NCBI RefSeq assembly: GCF_902833145.1 | Contig: NZ_CADFEN010000011.1 | Span: 62,001-126,000 of the forward strand | Origin: Burkholderia sp. BCC0506 | Lineage (GTDB): Bacteria; Pseudomonadota; Gammaproteobacteria; Burkholderiales; Burkholderiaceae | Direction of reading: 5' to 3' | DNA length: 64,000 nt | Part shown: positions 44,136 to 53,826 of the stretch, piece after piece | Numbering within the stretch: the first letter of the stretch is position 1 | Layout of the letters: each line of letters opens with the position of its first letter | Notes under the pieces: generated by a model | The model's input: the letters and a program-made list of their open reading frames with translations, nothing else | Told to the model about the DNA's origin: nothing | The model's database searches: none | Made by a program: the position numbers and the translations under genes

Positions 44136-45329
44136 ATGTACAACCTTCCCGATGATCGCGGCCATTTCGGCCCGTATGGCGGCGTGTTCGTCGCCGAGAC
44201 GCTGATTCACGCGCTGGACGAGCTGCGCGCGGCGTATGAAAAGTTCCAGAACGATCCCGATTTCGTCGCCGAGTTCGAGCGCGAGCTGAAGTATTTCGTC
44301 GGCCGCCCGTCGCCGATCTATCACGCGCAGCGCTGGAGCGAGATGCTCGGCGGCGCGCAGATCTACCTGAAGCGCGAAGACCTGAACCACACGGGCGCGC
44401 ACAAGATCAACAACGTGATCGGCCAGGCGCTGCTCGCGAAGCGCATGGGCAAGAAGCGCGTGATCGCGGAAACGGGCGCCGGCCAGCACGGCGTCGCGAC
44501 CGCGACGATCTGCGCGCGCTTCGGAATGGAATGCGTCGTCTACATGGGCGCCGAGGACGTGCGCCGGCAGGCCGCCAACGTCTACCGGATGAAGCTGCTC
44601 GGCGCGACGGTGGTGCCGGTCGAATCGGGCTCGCGCACGCTGAAGGACGCGCTGAACGAAGCGATGCGCGACTGGGTCACGAACATCGAAAGCACGTTCT
44701 ACATCATCGGCACGGTCGCGGGCCCGCACCCGTACCCGATGATGGTGCGCGACTTCCAGCGCGTGATCGGCGACGAGTGCAAGGTGCAGATGCCCGAGCT
44801 CGCCGGCCGGCAGCCCGATGCGGTGATCGCCTGCGTCGGCGGCGGGTCGAACGCGATGGGCATCTTCTATCCGTACATCGACGATACCTCGGTGCAGCTG
44901 ATCGGCGTCGAAGCGGCCGGCGACGGCCTCGACACGGGCCATCACGCGGCATCGCTGATCGCCGGCAGCCCGGGCGTGCTGCACGGCAACCGCACGTACC
45001 TGCTGCAGGACGACAACGGCCAGATCATCGAGACGCATTCGGTGTCGGCGGGCCTCGACTATCCGGGCGTCGGCCCCGAGCACGCGTGGCTGAAGGACAG
45101 CGGCCGCGCGCAGTACGTGCCGATCACCGACGCAGAAGCGTTGAAGGCGTTCCACGACTGCTGCCGGATCGAGGGGATCATTCCCGCGCTCGAGTCGAGC
45201 CACGCGATCGCGTATGGCGTGAAGCTCGCGCCGACGTTGCCGAAGGACAAGATCCTGCTCGTCAACCTGTCGGGCCGCGGCGACAAGGACATGCACACGG
45301 TCGCCGAGCGATCGGGCATCGCGCTCTGA
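44136..45329 (+). CDS. trpB: Tryptophan synthase beta chain
   Basis: PLP enzyme condensing indole with serine. The 397-residue protein has the PLP-binding Lys in [18 protein letters not shown] (about residue 92), [19 protein letters not shown], and the glycine-rich phosphate loop [15 protein letters not shown] near 230. GAGAGAG precedes the ATG. trpB and trpA are separated by a DNA methyltransferase gene, an unusual insertion into an otherwise tightly conserved pair. Trp synthase forms an alpha2beta2 channelled complex. Confidence 0.97.
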   Translation: MYNLPDDRGHFGPYGGVFVAETLIHALDELRAAYEKFQNDPDFVAEFERELKYFVGRPSPIYHAQRWSEMLGGAQIYLKREDLNHTGAHKINNVIGQALLAKRMGKKRVIAETGAGQHGVATATICARFGMECVVYMGAEDVRRQAANVYRMKLLGATVVPVESGSRTLKDALNEAMRDWVTNIESTFYIIGTVAGPHPYPMMVRDFQRVIGDECKVQMPELAGRQPDAVIACVGGGSNAMGIFYPYIDDTSVQLIGVEAAGDGLDTGHHAASLIAGSPGVLHGNRTYLLQDDNGQIIETHSVSAGLDYPGVGPEHAWLKDSGRAQYVPITDAEALKAFHDCCRIEGIIPALESSHAIAYGVKLAPTLPKDKILLVNLSGRGDKDMHTVAERSGIAL

Positions 45330-45338
45330 CCCCGACCG

Positions 45339-46190
45339 ATGCGTGACCTGATCGAAGAGCCGGGCGGCGGCGCCGCGAGCGAGGCGGAGGCGGTTCAGCC
45401 CGCCGCTGCCGTGCCGCGCGCGCTGCCGCCCGGGATCGAGCTGCACAACCGCGATTTCCTGACCGATGCCGTGCACCTGCCGGATGCGTCGATCGACCTG
45501 ATCGTCGCCGATCCGCCGTACGGGCTCGGCAAGGACTACGGCAACGATTCGGACAAGCGTTCGGGCGACGATTTCCTCGCGTGGACGCGCGCGTGGCTCG
45601 AGCTCGCGATTCCGAAGCTGAAGCCGAGCGGGTCGATGTACATCTTCTGCACGTGGCAGTACGCGCCGGAAATCTTCAGTTTCCTGAAGACGCAGCTCAC
45701 GATGGTCAACGAGATCATCTGGGACCGGCGCGTGCCGAGCATGGGCGGCACGACGCGCCGTTTCACGTCGGTGCACGACAACATCGGCTTTTTTGCGGTT
45801 TCCAGGGCGTATTACTTCGATCTCGATCCGGTCCGCATCCCGTACGACGCCGACACGAAGAAGGCCCGCTCGCGCAAGCTGTTCGAAGGCAGCAAGTGGC
45901 TGGAGATGGGCTACAACCCGAAGGACGTCTGGTCGGTCTCGCGCCTGCACCGGCAGCACGCGGAGCGCGTCGATCATCCGACCCAGAAGCCGCTGGAAAT
46001 CATCGAGCGGATGGTGCTCGCGAGCTGCCCGCCGGGCGGCCGCGTGCTCGATCCGTTCATGGGCAGCGGCACGACCGCGGTGGCCTGCGCTCGGCAGGGG
46101 CGCGACTTCGTCGGCTACGAGATCAACGAAAGCTATTGTGCGATCGCGCACGAGCGCGTGAGCGCGCTCGCCGCGCCGGCGTGCGCGTGA
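45339..46190 (+). CDS. Site-specific DNA methyltransferase (beta-class, N6-adenine/N4-cytosine)
   Basis: A 283-residue orphan methyltransferase. Motif IV DPPYGLG (58-64) precedes the AdoMet-binding motif [10 protein letters not shown] (about 238-247), the permuted order of beta-class enzymes. [15 protein letters not shown] just before motif I is also conserved. No restriction endonuclease gene is nearby, arguing for an epigenetic rather than a restriction role. It sits 9 bp after trpB and 43 bp before trpA, so it shares the trp transcript. From memory, the Burkholderia cenocepacia homologue in this position (BCAM0992) methylates GTWWAC and affects motility; identity of the target here would need methylome data. 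Confidence 0.88.
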   Translation: MRDLIEEPGGGAASEAEAVQPAAAVPRALPPGIELHNRDFLTDAVHLPDASIDLIVADPPYGLGKDYGNDSDKRSGDDFLAWTRAWLELAIPKLKPSGSMYIFCTWQYAPEIFSFLKTQLTMVNEIIWDRRVPSMGGTTRRFTSVHDNIGFFAVSRAYYFDLDPVRIPYDADTKKARSRKLFEGSKWLEMGYNPKDVWSVSRLHRQHAERVDHPTQKPLEIIERMVLASCPPGGRVLDPFMGSGTTAVACARQGRDFVGYEINESYCAIAHERVSALAAPACA

Positions 46191-46233
46191 GTCGCGCCGC
46201 CGCATCGCCGAACGCATCCAGGAAAAAATTGCC

Positions 46234-47049
46234 ATGTCCCGTATTCAACAGACCTTCGCCGCGCTCGCCGAACAAGGCCGTAAGGGCCTGATCCCGTTCA
46301 TCACGGCCGGCGACCCCGATCCCGCGAAAACCGTCGAATTCATGCACGCGCTCGCCGCAGGCGGCGCGGACGTAATCGAACTCGGCGTGCCGTTCTCGGA
46401 CCCGATGGCCGACGGCCCGGTGATCCAGCGCTCGTCGGAACGCGCGCTTGCGCGCGGCGTCACGTTGAAGAGCGTGCTCACCGACGTGAAGCGTTTCCGC
46501 GAAACCGACCCCAAAACCCCCGTCGTGCTGATGGGCTATGCGAACCCGATCGAACGGATGGGCGTCGACGCGTTCGCGGCCGAAGCGCACGCGGCCGGTG
46601 TCGACGGCGTGCTGGTGGTCGACTATCCGCCGGAAGAGGCGGGCGTATTCGCGGAAAAGATGCGCGCCGCGCAGATCGATCCGATCTTCCTGCTCGCGCC
46701 CACGTCGACCGACGAACGCATTGCCGACGTCGGCAAGATCGCGAGCGGCTACGTGTATTACGTGTCGCTCAAGGGCGTGACCGGCGCGGGAAATCTGGAT
46801 GTTTCGAGCATTGCAGGTAAAATCCCGGCCATCAAGTCGCGCGTGCCGGTTCCGGTGGGCGTCGGCTTCGGGATCCGCGACGCCGAAACGGCGCGTGCGG
46901 TGGCCGAAGTGTCGGACGCCGTCGTGATCGGCAGCCGCCTCGTGCAACTGCTCGAGAGCGCCGCGCCGGAAGGTGCCGCCGCCGCGCTGAAGACGTTCAT
47001 CGCCGAGCTGCGCGCCGCCCTGGACGGCGCCGGCAACACGGCGCGATAA
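46234..47049 (+). CDS. trpA: Tryptophan synthase alpha chain
   Basis: Cleaves indole-3-glycerol phosphate to indole, which passes to TrpB. In 271 residues the catalytic Glu lies in [27 protein letters not shown] (about residue 49) and the Asp in [10 protein letters not shown]. The phosphate-binding region is [19 protein letters not shown]. The 43-bp gap from the methyltransferase gene contains AGGAAAAA as ribosome-binding site. accD follows after 65 bp. Confidence 0.97.
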   Translation: MSRIQQTFAALAEQGRKGLIPFITAGDPDPAKTVEFMHALAAGGADVIELGVPFSDPMADGPVIQRSSERALARGVTLKSVLTDVKRFRETDPKTPVVLMGYANPIERMGVDAFAAEAHAAGVDGVLVVDYPPEEAGVFAEKMRAAQIDPIFLLAPTSTDERIADVGKIASGYVYYVSLKGVTGAGNLDVSSIAGKIPAIKSRVPVPVGVGFGIRDAETARAVAEVSDAVVIGSRLVQLLESAAPEGAAAALKTFIAELRAALDGAGNTAR

Positions 47050-47114
47050 ACACAACACAGGAAGCGGGAACGGGCCGCGTCGGCCCGCCCCGCCACGGAA
47101 CAGGAAACCATACG

Positions 47115-47987
47115 ATGAGCTGGCTCGACAAACTGTTGCCGCCGAAGATCAAGCAGACCGACCCGAAAAGCCGCAAGGGCATTCCGGAAGGCCTGTGGGT
47201 CAAGTGCCCGTCCTGCGAGGCCGTTCTCTATCGCAACGACGTGGACGCGAACCTGCACGTGTGCCCGAAGTGCGATCACCACATGCGCATCGGCGCGCGC
47301 GAGCGTCTCGACGGGCTGCTCGATCCGGAAGGCCGCTATGAAATCGGCCAGGAAGTCGTGCCGGTCGACTCGCTGAAGTTCAAGGACAGCCGCAAGTACC
47401 CCGATCGTCTGAAGGAAGCGATGGACGAGACCGGCGAGACCGACGCGATGGTCGTGATGGGCGGTGCGATCCACACGCTGCCCGTCGTCGCGGCCTGCTT
47501 CGAGTTCTCGTTCATGGGCGGCTCGATGGGCTCGGTCGTCGGCGAGCGCTTCGCGCGCGGCGCGCAGAACGCGCTGGAACAGCACGTGCCGTTCATCTGC
47601 TTCACGGCGTCGGGCGGCGCGCGGATGCAGGAAAGCCTGCTGTCGCTGATGCAGATGGCCAAGACCACCGCGATGCTGACGAAGCTGGCCGAAGCCAAGC
47701 TGCCGTTCATCTCGGTGCTGACCGACCCGACGATGGGCGGCGTGTCGGCGAGCTTCGCGTTCCTCGGCGACGTCGTGATCGCCGAGCCGAAGGCGCTGAT
47801 CGGCTTCGCCGGCCCGCGCGTGATCGAGCAGACGGTCCGCGAGAAGCTGCCGGAAGGCTTCCAGCGCGCCGAGTTCCTGCTGAAGACGGGCGCGATCGAC
47901 ATGATCGTCGACCGTCGCAAGATGCGCGACGAGATCGCGCAGTTGCTCGCGCTGCTGCAGCGACAGCCGGCCGACGCGCTGGCCTGA
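47115..47987 (+). CDS. accD: Acetyl-CoA carboxylase carboxyltransferase subunit beta
   Basis: Zinc-containing half of the carboxyltransferase that makes malonyl-CoA for fatty-acid synthesis. The 290-residue protein has the four-Cys zinc ribbon CPSC (31-34) and CPKC (53-56). A crotonase-fold domain contains [22 protein letters not shown] and [16 protein letters not shown]. The trpA-accD-folC order is widespread in proteobacteria. A strong terminator follows it at about 48011-48052. Confidence 0.97.
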   Translation: MSWLDKLLPPKIKQTDPKSRKGIPEGLWVKCPSCEAVLYRNDVDANLHVCPKCDHHMRIGARERLDGLLDPEGRYEIGQEVVPVDSLKFKDSRKYPDRLKEAMDETGETDAMVVMGGAIHTLPVVAACFEFSFMGGSMGSVVGERFARGAQNALEQHVPFICFTASGGARMQESLLSLMQMAKTTAMLTKLAEAKLPFISVLTDPTMGGVSASFAFLGDVVIAEPKALIGFAGPRVIEQTVREKLPEGFQRAEFLLKTGAIDMIVDRRKMRDEIAQLLALLQRQPADALA

Positions 47988-48010
47988 CAGGCGCGGCGTT
48001 GTGAACTGCG

Positions 48011-48053
48011 CGCGTCGCCCGGCTGAACCGCCGGGCGGCGCGTTTCGTTTTTT
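48011..48053 (+). terminator. Intrinsic terminator after accD
   Basis: CGCG-T-CGCCCGG (48011-48022) pairs with CCGGGCG-G-CGCG (48031-48042) around an 8-nt loop, followed by a T-rich run TTTCGTTTTTT. It ends about 35 bp before the folC start, separating trp/accD transcription from folC. Confidence 0.85.
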
Positions 48054-48087
48054 GGCGTAGTGGCGGTACCGAGCCAGATTTGATCCG

Positions 48088-49398
48088 ATGAGCACTTTTC
48101 CCACTCTCGACGCGTGGCTTTCGCATCTCGAACGCGCGCACCCGGTCGGCATCGACATGGGCCTGACCCGCATCGGGCAGGTCAAGGCGGCGCTGCAGCT
48201 CGAATTCGCGTGCCCCGTGATCACGGTGGGCGGCACGAACGGCAAGGGCTCGACCTGCGCGTTCCTCGAGACGATCCTCGTGCGCGCGGGCTACAAGGTC
48301 GGCTGCCACACGTCGCCGCACCTGCTCGAATTCAACGAGCGCGCGCGCGTGAACGGGCAGAACGTGACCGACGATGAACTGCTGCCGCACTTCGAGGCCG
48401 TCGAAGCCGCGCGCACGTCGCTGCCCGAGCCCGTGTCGCTCACGTATTTCGAATTCACGACGCTCGCGATCCTGCATCTGTTCGCGTCGCGCGGGCTCGA
48501 CGCGGTGATCCTCGAAGTCGGCCTCGGCGGCCGGCTCGACGCGGTCAACGTCGTCGATACCGATTGCGCGATCGTCACGAGCATCGACATCGACCACACC
48601 GAATACCTCGGCGACACGCGCGAGAAGATCGCGTTCGAGAAGGCCGGGATCTTCCGCGCGGGCAAGCCGGCGATCTGCGGCGATCCGGCCGCGCCGCAGA
48701 CGCTGATCGACCACGCCGAAGCGATCGGCGCCGATCTGTGGCTCGTCGGCCGCGATTTCCGCTACGAGGCGCAGGCAGGCGCCGAGCGCCAGCAATGGAG
48801 CTACCTCGGCCGCGAGAAGCGTTATCCGGCGCTCGCGTATCCGGCGCTGCGCGGCGCGAACCAGCTGATCAATGCGTCGGCCGCGCTCGCCGCGCTCGAG
48901 GCGCTGCGCCCGGTGCTGCCGGTGTCCGCGCAGGACATCCGGCTCGGGCTGGCGAACGTCGAGCTGCCGGGGCGTTTCCAGGTGCTGCCCGGCAAGCCGG
49001 CGATCGTGCTCGACGTCGCGCACAACCCGCACGCGTCGGCCGTGCTCGAGCAGAATCTCGGCAACATGGGTTTCTTCCCGTACACGTACGCGGTGTTCGG
49101 CGCGATGCACGACAAGGACATCGACGGCGTGCTGCAGCACCTGAAGGGCGAGATCGACCACTGGTGCGTGACCGACCTGCCGTTGCCGCGCGCGGCCACG
49201 GCGGAGCAGCTCGAAGCCGCGCTGCGCAAGGCCGGCGTGGAGGACGGGCCCGATTCGAGCGTGACGCGTTACGCGTCGCCCGCGGACGCGTTTCGCGATG
49301 CGCTAAAAAGAGCATCCGAGAATGATAGAATCGTGGTTTTCGGCAGTTTCCATACGGTTGCCGGCGTGCTGGCCTACCGTAAATCGCAGCAACACTGA
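48088..49398 (+). CDS. folC: Bifunctional folylpolyglutamate / dihydrofolate synthase
   Basis: Adds glutamate to dihydropteroate and to folates. The 436-residue Mur-ligase-family protein has the P-loop TVGGTNGKGSTCAFLE (about residues 48-63), YKVGCHTSPHLLEFNERARVNG, the Mg2+-site region LEVGLGGRLDAVNVVD, SIDIDHTEYLG, and the C-terminal domain with LDVAHNPHA. It follows the accD terminator and leads 29 bp later into a SPOR-domain gene, so folC-dedD-cvpA-purF probably form one unit. Confidence 0.95.
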   Translation: MSTFPTLDAWLSHLERAHPVGIDMGLTRIGQVKAALQLEFACPVITVGGTNGKGSTCAFLETILVRAGYKVGCHTSPHLLEFNERARVNGQNVTDDELLPHFEAVEAARTSLPEPVSLTYFEFTTLAILHLFASRGLDAVILEVGLGGRLDAVNVVDTDCAIVTSIDIDHTEYLGDTREKIAFEKAGIFRAGKPAICGDPAAPQTLIDHAEAIGADLWLVGRDFRYEAQAGAERQQWSYLGREKRYPALAYPALRGANQLINASAALAALEALRPVLPVSAQDIRLGLANVELPGRFQVLPGKPAIVLDVAHNPHASAVLEQNLGNMGFFPYTYAVFGAMHDKDIDGVLQHLKGEIDHWCVTDLPLPRAATAEQLEAALRKAGVEDGPDSSVTRYASPADAFRDALKRASENDRIVVFGSFHTVAGVLAYRKSQQH

Positions 49399-49427
49399 CT
49401 GACGGGCAGTTTCGGACTCAGCCATTC

Positions 49428-50255
49428 ATGGGAATTTTCTCGTTCGGCAAAAAAGACGACGACGCGCCCCCGCGGCGCGGCGGTCGTACCGGGGCCTCCC
49501 GGAACGTGCGCACGGAGCGCACTGAACGCGTCGAGCGACGCTCGCGCCGCACCGAGCGTCCGGAATCGGACGCACTGCTCCTCGATCCGACCCTTCCAGA
49601 AAAGCAACGCGCGCGCCGCCGCCTCGTCGGTGCGATCGCGCTCGTCGTGGCCGCGGTGATCGTGCTGCCGATGGTGCTCGATTCGCACCCGAAGCCGGTC
49701 ACCGACGACATCGCGATCGACATCCCGAACCGGCCCGCGCACCAGGCGGTCGCGCCGCGCGACGACGACGTGTCCGACGTGCAGGCGGGCGTCGCGCACG
49801 ACGAACCGCCGGCCTCCGATATGGCCGTTGCGGCCGCACCGGTACCGTCACCCGCGCCGAAGGATGCGGCCAAGCCGGCCGCGAAACCCGATACGACCGC
49901 CACGGCGAGCGTGACGCCGCCGAAGCCCGCACCGAAGCCGGCCGCCCCCGCGCCGAAGCCTGCGCCCGCAACCGTCGCGAATGCCGGCGCCGCGAGCCCG
50001 GACAGCGGCGACGCATCGTCGCCGGCGTCGCCGGCCGGGGCGCGCTTCGCGGTGCAGCTCGGCTCGTTCAAGGACGACGCGACGGCGCGTTCGTGGGCGA
50101 CCAAATTGAAATCGGCGGGTGTGCCCGCATATGTCGAGCATCGCAAGCAGGCTGACGGCAGCACGGCTACACTGTTGCGGGCAGGCCCGTTCGCGGATCG
50201 CTCGGCGGCCTCCGCCGCGATCGCGAAGGTGCGTGAAGCCGGTCTGACGCAGTAA
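49428..50255 (+). CDS. SPOR-domain protein (DedD-like)
   Basis: A 275-residue bitopic inner-membrane protein. An Arg/Asp-rich cytoplasmic N terminus (about 1-60) precedes one transmembrane helix at about 62-85 (RLVGAIALVVAAVIVLPMVL). A Pro/Ala/Lys-rich periplasmic linker runs to about 200. The C-terminal SPOR domain, ARFAVQLGSFKDDATARSWATKLKSAGVPAYVEHR and so on, binds denuded septal peptidoglycan in relatives. The layout and position between folC and cvpA are as for dedD, a non-essential cell-division gene in E. coli. Confidence 0.9.
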   Translation: MGIFSFGKKDDDAPPRRGGRTGASRNVRTERTERVERRSRRTERPESDALLLDPTLPEKQRARRRLVGAIALVVAAVIVLPMVLDSHPKPVTDDIAIDIPNRPAHQAVAPRDDDVSDVQAGVAHDEPPASDMAVAAAPVPSPAPKDAAKPAAKPDTTATASVTPPKPAPKPAAPAPKPAPATVANAGAASPDSGDASSPASPAGARFAVQLGSFKDDATARSWATKLKSAGVPAYVEHRKQADGSTATLLRAGPFADRSAASAAIAKVREAGLTQ

Positions 50256-50262
50256 TGCCACG

Positions 50263-50757
50263 ATGCTGACGGCTTTCGACTACGCTGTATTGGCGGTGAT
50301 CGCATTGTCGGCGCTGCGCGGTGCGTGGCGCGGCTTCGTGTCCGAGATTTTCGGGCTGATCGGCTGGATCGCGGCGATCGTGATCGCGGGCCGCTACGTC
50401 GGGCTGGTCGTGCCGTATATCCCGGCGAACTGGCCGGGCGGCGCGCTGACGCAGTGGGTGATCGCCTTCGCGTTGCTCGTGATCGGCGTCGTGCTGGTCG
50501 CCGGCGTGGCGAACGCGCTGCTGTCGCGGATCGCGCAGGCGAGCGGCCTGGGCGGCGTCGACCGCTCGCTGGGCATGATGTTCGGCCTCGTCCGCGGCGG
50601 CGTGCTGGTGGTGCTGCTGGTCGCGGCGGCCGGGCTGACCGAATTGCCCAAACAGGATTTCTGGCGCAATGCGCTATTGCGTCCTTTTGCCGAACAGGGC
50701 GTGCACGAGCTGAAGCAGCTCCTGCCCGACGGCATGGCCCAGTACGTACGCGTGTGA
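50263..50757 (+). CDS. cvpA: CvpA family membrane protein
   Basis: A 164-residue inner-membrane protein with four hydrophobic segments (about 5-25, 28-48, 60-85 and 100-122). FDYAVLAVIALSALRGAWRGFVSEIFGLIGWIAAIVIA is the typical CvpA start and GVDRSLGMMFGLVRGGVLVVL the second conserved block. It is associated with colicin V production and envelope homeostasis in E. coli; the exact function is unsettled. It lies 7 bp after the SPOR gene and 51 bp before purF, the conserved cvpA-purF arrangement. Confidence 0.93.
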   Translation: MLTAFDYAVLAVIALSALRGAWRGFVSEIFGLIGWIAAIVIAGRYVGLVVPYIPANWPGGALTQWVIAFALLVIGVVLVAGVANALLSRIAQASGLGGVDRSLGMMFGLVRGGVLVVLLVAAAGLTELPKQDFWRNALLRPFAEQGVHELKQLLPDGMAQYVRV

Positions 50758-50808
50758 CGGCGCGGTCGGGCAGGACGGAACCGATTTTGTCATTCTGAAG
50801 GACATGCC

Positions 50809-52341
50809 ATGTGCGGCATCGTAGGTGTTATCTCCCAATCCCCGGTCAATCAGCTGATCTATGACAGCCTGCTGCTGCTGCAGCATCGCGGTCAGGATGC
50901 GGCGGGCATTGCGACGGCGGACGGCAGCAATTTCCACATGTACAAGGCGAACGGCATGGTGCGCGACGTGTTCCGCACGCGCAACATGCGCAGCCTGCCC
51001 GGCACCTACGGCATCGGCCAGGTGCGCTACCCGACGGCCGGCTCGGCGTCGAGCGAGGCCGAGGCGCAGCCGTTCTACGTGAACGCGCCGTTCGGGATCA
51101 TCCTCGCGCACAACGGCAACCTGACGAACTGGCAGCAACTGAAGGACGAGATGTTCCGGATCGACCGCCGGCACATCAACACCAATTCCGACAGCGAAGT
51201 GCTGCTCAACGTGTTCGCGCACGAACTGCAGCTGTCGACCACGGGCCTCGAGCTCGACCCGGCGTCGGTGTTCAAGGCGGTGTCGGGCGTGCATCGCCGC
51301 CTGCAGGGTTCGTACGCGATCGTGTCGCTGATCGCCGGTTACGGCCTGCTCGCGTTCCGCGACCCGTTCGGCATCCGCCCGCTGTGCATCGGCAAGCTCG
51401 AGACCGAGCACGGCACCGAGTGGATGATCGCGTCGGAGTCGGTGGCGGTCGAAGGCATCGGTTTCGAATTCGTGCGCGACGTGCAGCCGGGCGAGGCGAT
51501 CTTCATCGACCAGGCCGGCAACTTCCACAGCCAGCAATGCGCGGAGCAGCCGACGCTGAATCCGTGCATGTTCGAATACGTGTATCTGGCCCGTCCGGAT
51601 TCGTGCCTCGACGGCGTGCCGGTCTACAACGTGCGCCTGCGCATGGGCGACTATCTCGCCGAGAAGATCAAGCGCGAACTGCCGAACGTGCCGATCGACG
51701 TCGTGATGCCGATTCCCGATTCGTCGCGCCCGGCGGCGATGCAGGTCGCCGCGAAGCTCGGCGTCGAGTATCGCGAAGGCTTCTTCAAGAACCGCTACGT
51801 CGGCCGGACCTTCATCATGCCGGGGCAGGCCGTGCGCAAGAAGTCGGTGCGCCAGAAGCTCAATGCGATGAGCATCGAGTTCAAGGACAAGCACGTGCTG
51901 ATCGTCGACGATTCGATCGTGCGGGGCACGACCTCGCATGAAATCGTGCAGATGGCGCGCGATGCGGGCGCGAAGTCGGTGATCTTCGCGTCGGCGGCGC
52001 CGCCCGTGAAGTTCCCGAACGTGTACGGCATCGACATGCCGACGCGTGGCGAGCTGGTCGCGCACGGCCGCACCGACGAGGAAGTCGCGAAGATCATCGG
52101 CGCCGACCACCTGATCTATCAGGACGTCGACGATCTGCGCCGCGCGGTGCGCGACATCAACCCGAAGCTCGAGCGCTTCGAGGCGTCGTGCTTCGACGGC
52201 AACTACATCACCGGCGACGTGACGCCCGAGTATCTCGATGCGATCGAGCGCGCGCGCCTCACGCCCGCGTCGCAAGCCGACCGCGATACGGCGAGCGACA
52301 CCGAGCGCTCGCAGATGAACCTGCAGCTGTCGGTCGAGTAA
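50809..52341 (+). CDS. purF: Amidophosphoribosyltransferase
   Basis: First committed step of purine synthesis: PRPP plus glutamine to phosphoribosylamine. The 510-residue protein carries the N-terminal nucleophile Cys2 (MCGIVGVISQ) of the glutaminase domain, IGQVRYPTAGSAS, and FGIILAHNGNLTNWQQL. The phosphoribosyltransferase domain has the PRPP-binding motif VLIVDDSIVRGTTSHEIVQMARDAGA near residue 363. It resembles the E. coli type, which lacks the propeptide and the Fe-S cluster Cys set of the Bacillus enzyme. It ends the folC-dedD-cvpA-purF unit. Confidence 0.97.
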   Translation: MCGIVGVISQSPVNQLIYDSLLLLQHRGQDAAGIATADGSNFHMYKANGMVRDVFRTRNMRSLPGTYGIGQVRYPTAGSASSEAEAQPFYVNAPFGIILAHNGNLTNWQQLKDEMFRIDRRHINTNSDSEVLLNVFAHELQLSTTGLELDPASVFKAVSGVHRRLQGSYAIVSLIAGYGLLAFRDPFGIRPLCIGKLETEHGTEWMIASESVAVEGIGFEFVRDVQPGEAIFIDQAGNFHSQQCAEQPTLNPCMFEYVYLARPDSCLDGVPVYNVRLRMGDYLAEKIKRELPNVPIDVVMPIPDSSRPAAMQVAAKLGVEYREGFFKNRYVGRTFIMPGQAVRKKSVRQKLNAMSIEFKDKHVLIVDDSIVRGTTSHEIVQMARDAGAKSVIFASAAPPVKFPNVYGIDMPTRGELVAHGRTDEEVAKIIGADHLIYQDVDDLRRAVRDINPKLERFEASCFDGNYITGDVTPEYLDAIERARLTPASQADRDTASDTERSQMNLQLSVE

Positions 52342-52384
52342 CGCCAGCGCACGCTTCGATCGAGGCGTGATAGGATGTGGCCTT

Positions 52385-52445
52385 GCGTCGATTTGATATC
52401 AGCTTGCGGACGCGGGGCAACTTCCCAAAACAGCTAAAGCGAAGG
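52385..52445 (+). ncRNA. SAM-II-like riboswitch aptamer upstream of metZ
   Basis: GCGTC (52385-52389) pairs with GACGC (52109-shifted partner at 52409... i.e. bases 52409-52413). The 19-nt loop between them reads GATTTGATATCAGCTTGCG, matching the GAUUU...UUGC pattern of SAM-II aptamers. Downstream comes GCTAAA (52433-52438) with a purine-rich AAGG, the other conserved SAM-II element needed for the pseudoknot. Unlike short SAM-II examples, a small hairpin GGG/CCC (52115-type loop, bases 52415-52426) is inserted before it. The next gene makes homocysteine for methionine/SAM, as expected for SAM control. Recognised by eye from remembered consensus; covariance scoring would settle it. Confidence 0.6.
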
Positions 52446-52489
52446 CCGGCGGCAGCCGGCCCGAGTCGATCGCTGTCGTACCGCACCGA

Positions 52490-52529
52490 AGCCCGCTGAT
52501 GCCGACGCATAGCGGGCTTTTTGTTTTTT
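52490..52529 (+). terminator. Intrinsic terminator before metZ
   Basis: AGCCCGCT (52490-52497) pairs with AGCGGGCT (52511-52518), extended inside by ATGC/GCAT, and is followed by a T-rich run to 52529. It lies 44 bp after the SAM-II-like element and 72 bp before metZ, so it may be the riboswitch expression platform, the purF terminator, or both. Confidence 0.88.
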
Positions 52530-52600
52530 GGCCTCGGTTTTGACCGGGTCCGCGCCGCCTGAACGACCGTCGGCGCGGCCCTCGAATACGGAAAACGAAC

Positions 52601-53791
52601 ATGGACGACTCCCTCAACTTCGATACGCTTGCCGTGCGCGCGGGCACGCTGCGCAGCGACTTCAACGAACATTCGGAAGCGCTGTTCCTCACGTCGAGCT
52701 TCTGCTTCTCGAGCGCGGCCGACGCGGCCGAACGGTTCGCGAATTCGGAAGACTATTTCACCTATTCGCGCTTCACGAACCCGACCGTCACCATGTTCCA
52801 GGAGCGTCTCGCGGCGCTCGAGGGCGGCGAGGCGTGCATCGCGACGGCGTCGGGGATGGCCGCGATCATGTCGGTCGTGATGTCCGCGCTGCAGGCGGGC
52901 GACCACCTCGTCAGCTCGCGCAGCCTGTTCGGCTCGACGCTCGGGATGTTCTCGCAGATCTTCAGCAAGTTCGGGATCACGACGACCTTCGTCGACCCGA
53001 CCGACCTGAACGCGTGGCAGGAAGCGGTGCGGCCGGAAACGAAGATGTTCTTCCTCGAAACGCCGTCGAACCCGCTGACCGAACTCGCCGACATCGAGGC
53101 GATCGGCAAGATCGCGAAGGCGGCGAACGCGCTGTTCGTCGTCGACAACTGTTTCTGCAGCCCGGTGCTGCAGCAGCCGCTGAAGCTCGGCGCGGACGTC
53201 GTGATGCACTCGGCGACGAAATTCCTCGACGGGCAGGGCCGCGTGCTCGGCGGCGCGCTGGTCGGCTCGAAGGAATTCATCATGGGCAAGGTGTTCCCGT
53301 TCGTGCGCAGCGCAGGCCCGACGCTGTCGGCGTTCAACGCGTGGGTGCTGCTGAAGGGGATGGAGACGCTGTCGCTGCGCGTCGAGAAGCAATCGGCGAA
53401 TGCGCTGGAGATCGCGCGCTGGCTCGATTCGCATCCGGCGGTCAAGCGCGTGTTCTACCCGGGCCTTGAATCGCATCCGCAGCACGAGCTCGCGAAGCGC
53501 CAGCAGAAGGCGGGCGGCGCGATCGTGTCGTTCGAGCTGAAGGGCGACACGCCCGAGCAGCAGCGCGCGAACGCATGGCGCGTGATCGACAACACGAAGC
53601 TGCTCTCCATCACCGGCAACCTCGGCGACACGCGCACGACGATCACGCATCCGGCGACGACCACGCATGCGCGGATCACGCCGGAAGCGCGTGCGGCGGC
53701 GGGGATCACCGAAGGGCTGATCCGTCTCGCGGTCGGCCTCGAGCACGCGGGCGACATTCGCAACGATCTTTCGCGGGGCCTGGACGGCTGA
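52601..53791 (+). CDS. metZ: O-succinylhomoserine sulfhydrylase
   Basis: PLP enzyme making homocysteine directly from O-succinylhomoserine and sulfide in methionine synthesis. The 396-residue Cys/Met-metabolism PLP protein has the Schiff-base Lys in DVVMHSATKFLDGQGRVLGGALVGS (about residue 208). It also has FLTSSFCFSSAADAAERF, YSRFTNPTVTMFQERLAALEGGEA and the C-terminal RLAVGLEHAGDIRNDLSRGL. It is distinguished from MetB by the MetZ-type N terminus (SLNFDTLAVRAGTLRSDFNEHSEALFLTSS). It stands as a single unit between the SAM-II-like element/terminator and a convergent terminator. Confidence 0.93.
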   Translation: MDDSLNFDTLAVRAGTLRSDFNEHSEALFLTSSFCFSSAADAAERFANSEDYFTYSRFTNPTVTMFQERLAALEGGEACIATASGMAAIMSVVMSALQAGDHLVSSRSLFGSTLGMFSQIFSKFGITTTFVDPTDLNAWQEAVRPETKMFFLETPSNPLTELADIEAIGKIAKAANALFVVDNCFCSPVLQQPLKLGADVVMHSATKFLDGQGRVLGGALVGSKEFIMGKVFPFVRSAGPTLSAFNAWVLLKGMETLSLRVEKQSANALEIARWLDSHPAVKRVFYPGLESHPQHELAKRQQKAGGAIVSFELKGDTPEQQRANAWRVIDNTKLLSITGNLGDTRTTITHPATTTHARITPEARAAAGITEGLIRLAVGLEHAGDIRNDLSRGLDG

Positions 53792-53826
53792 GCGATACAG
53801 CCGCGTGTCGGATCGACATCGACGAA

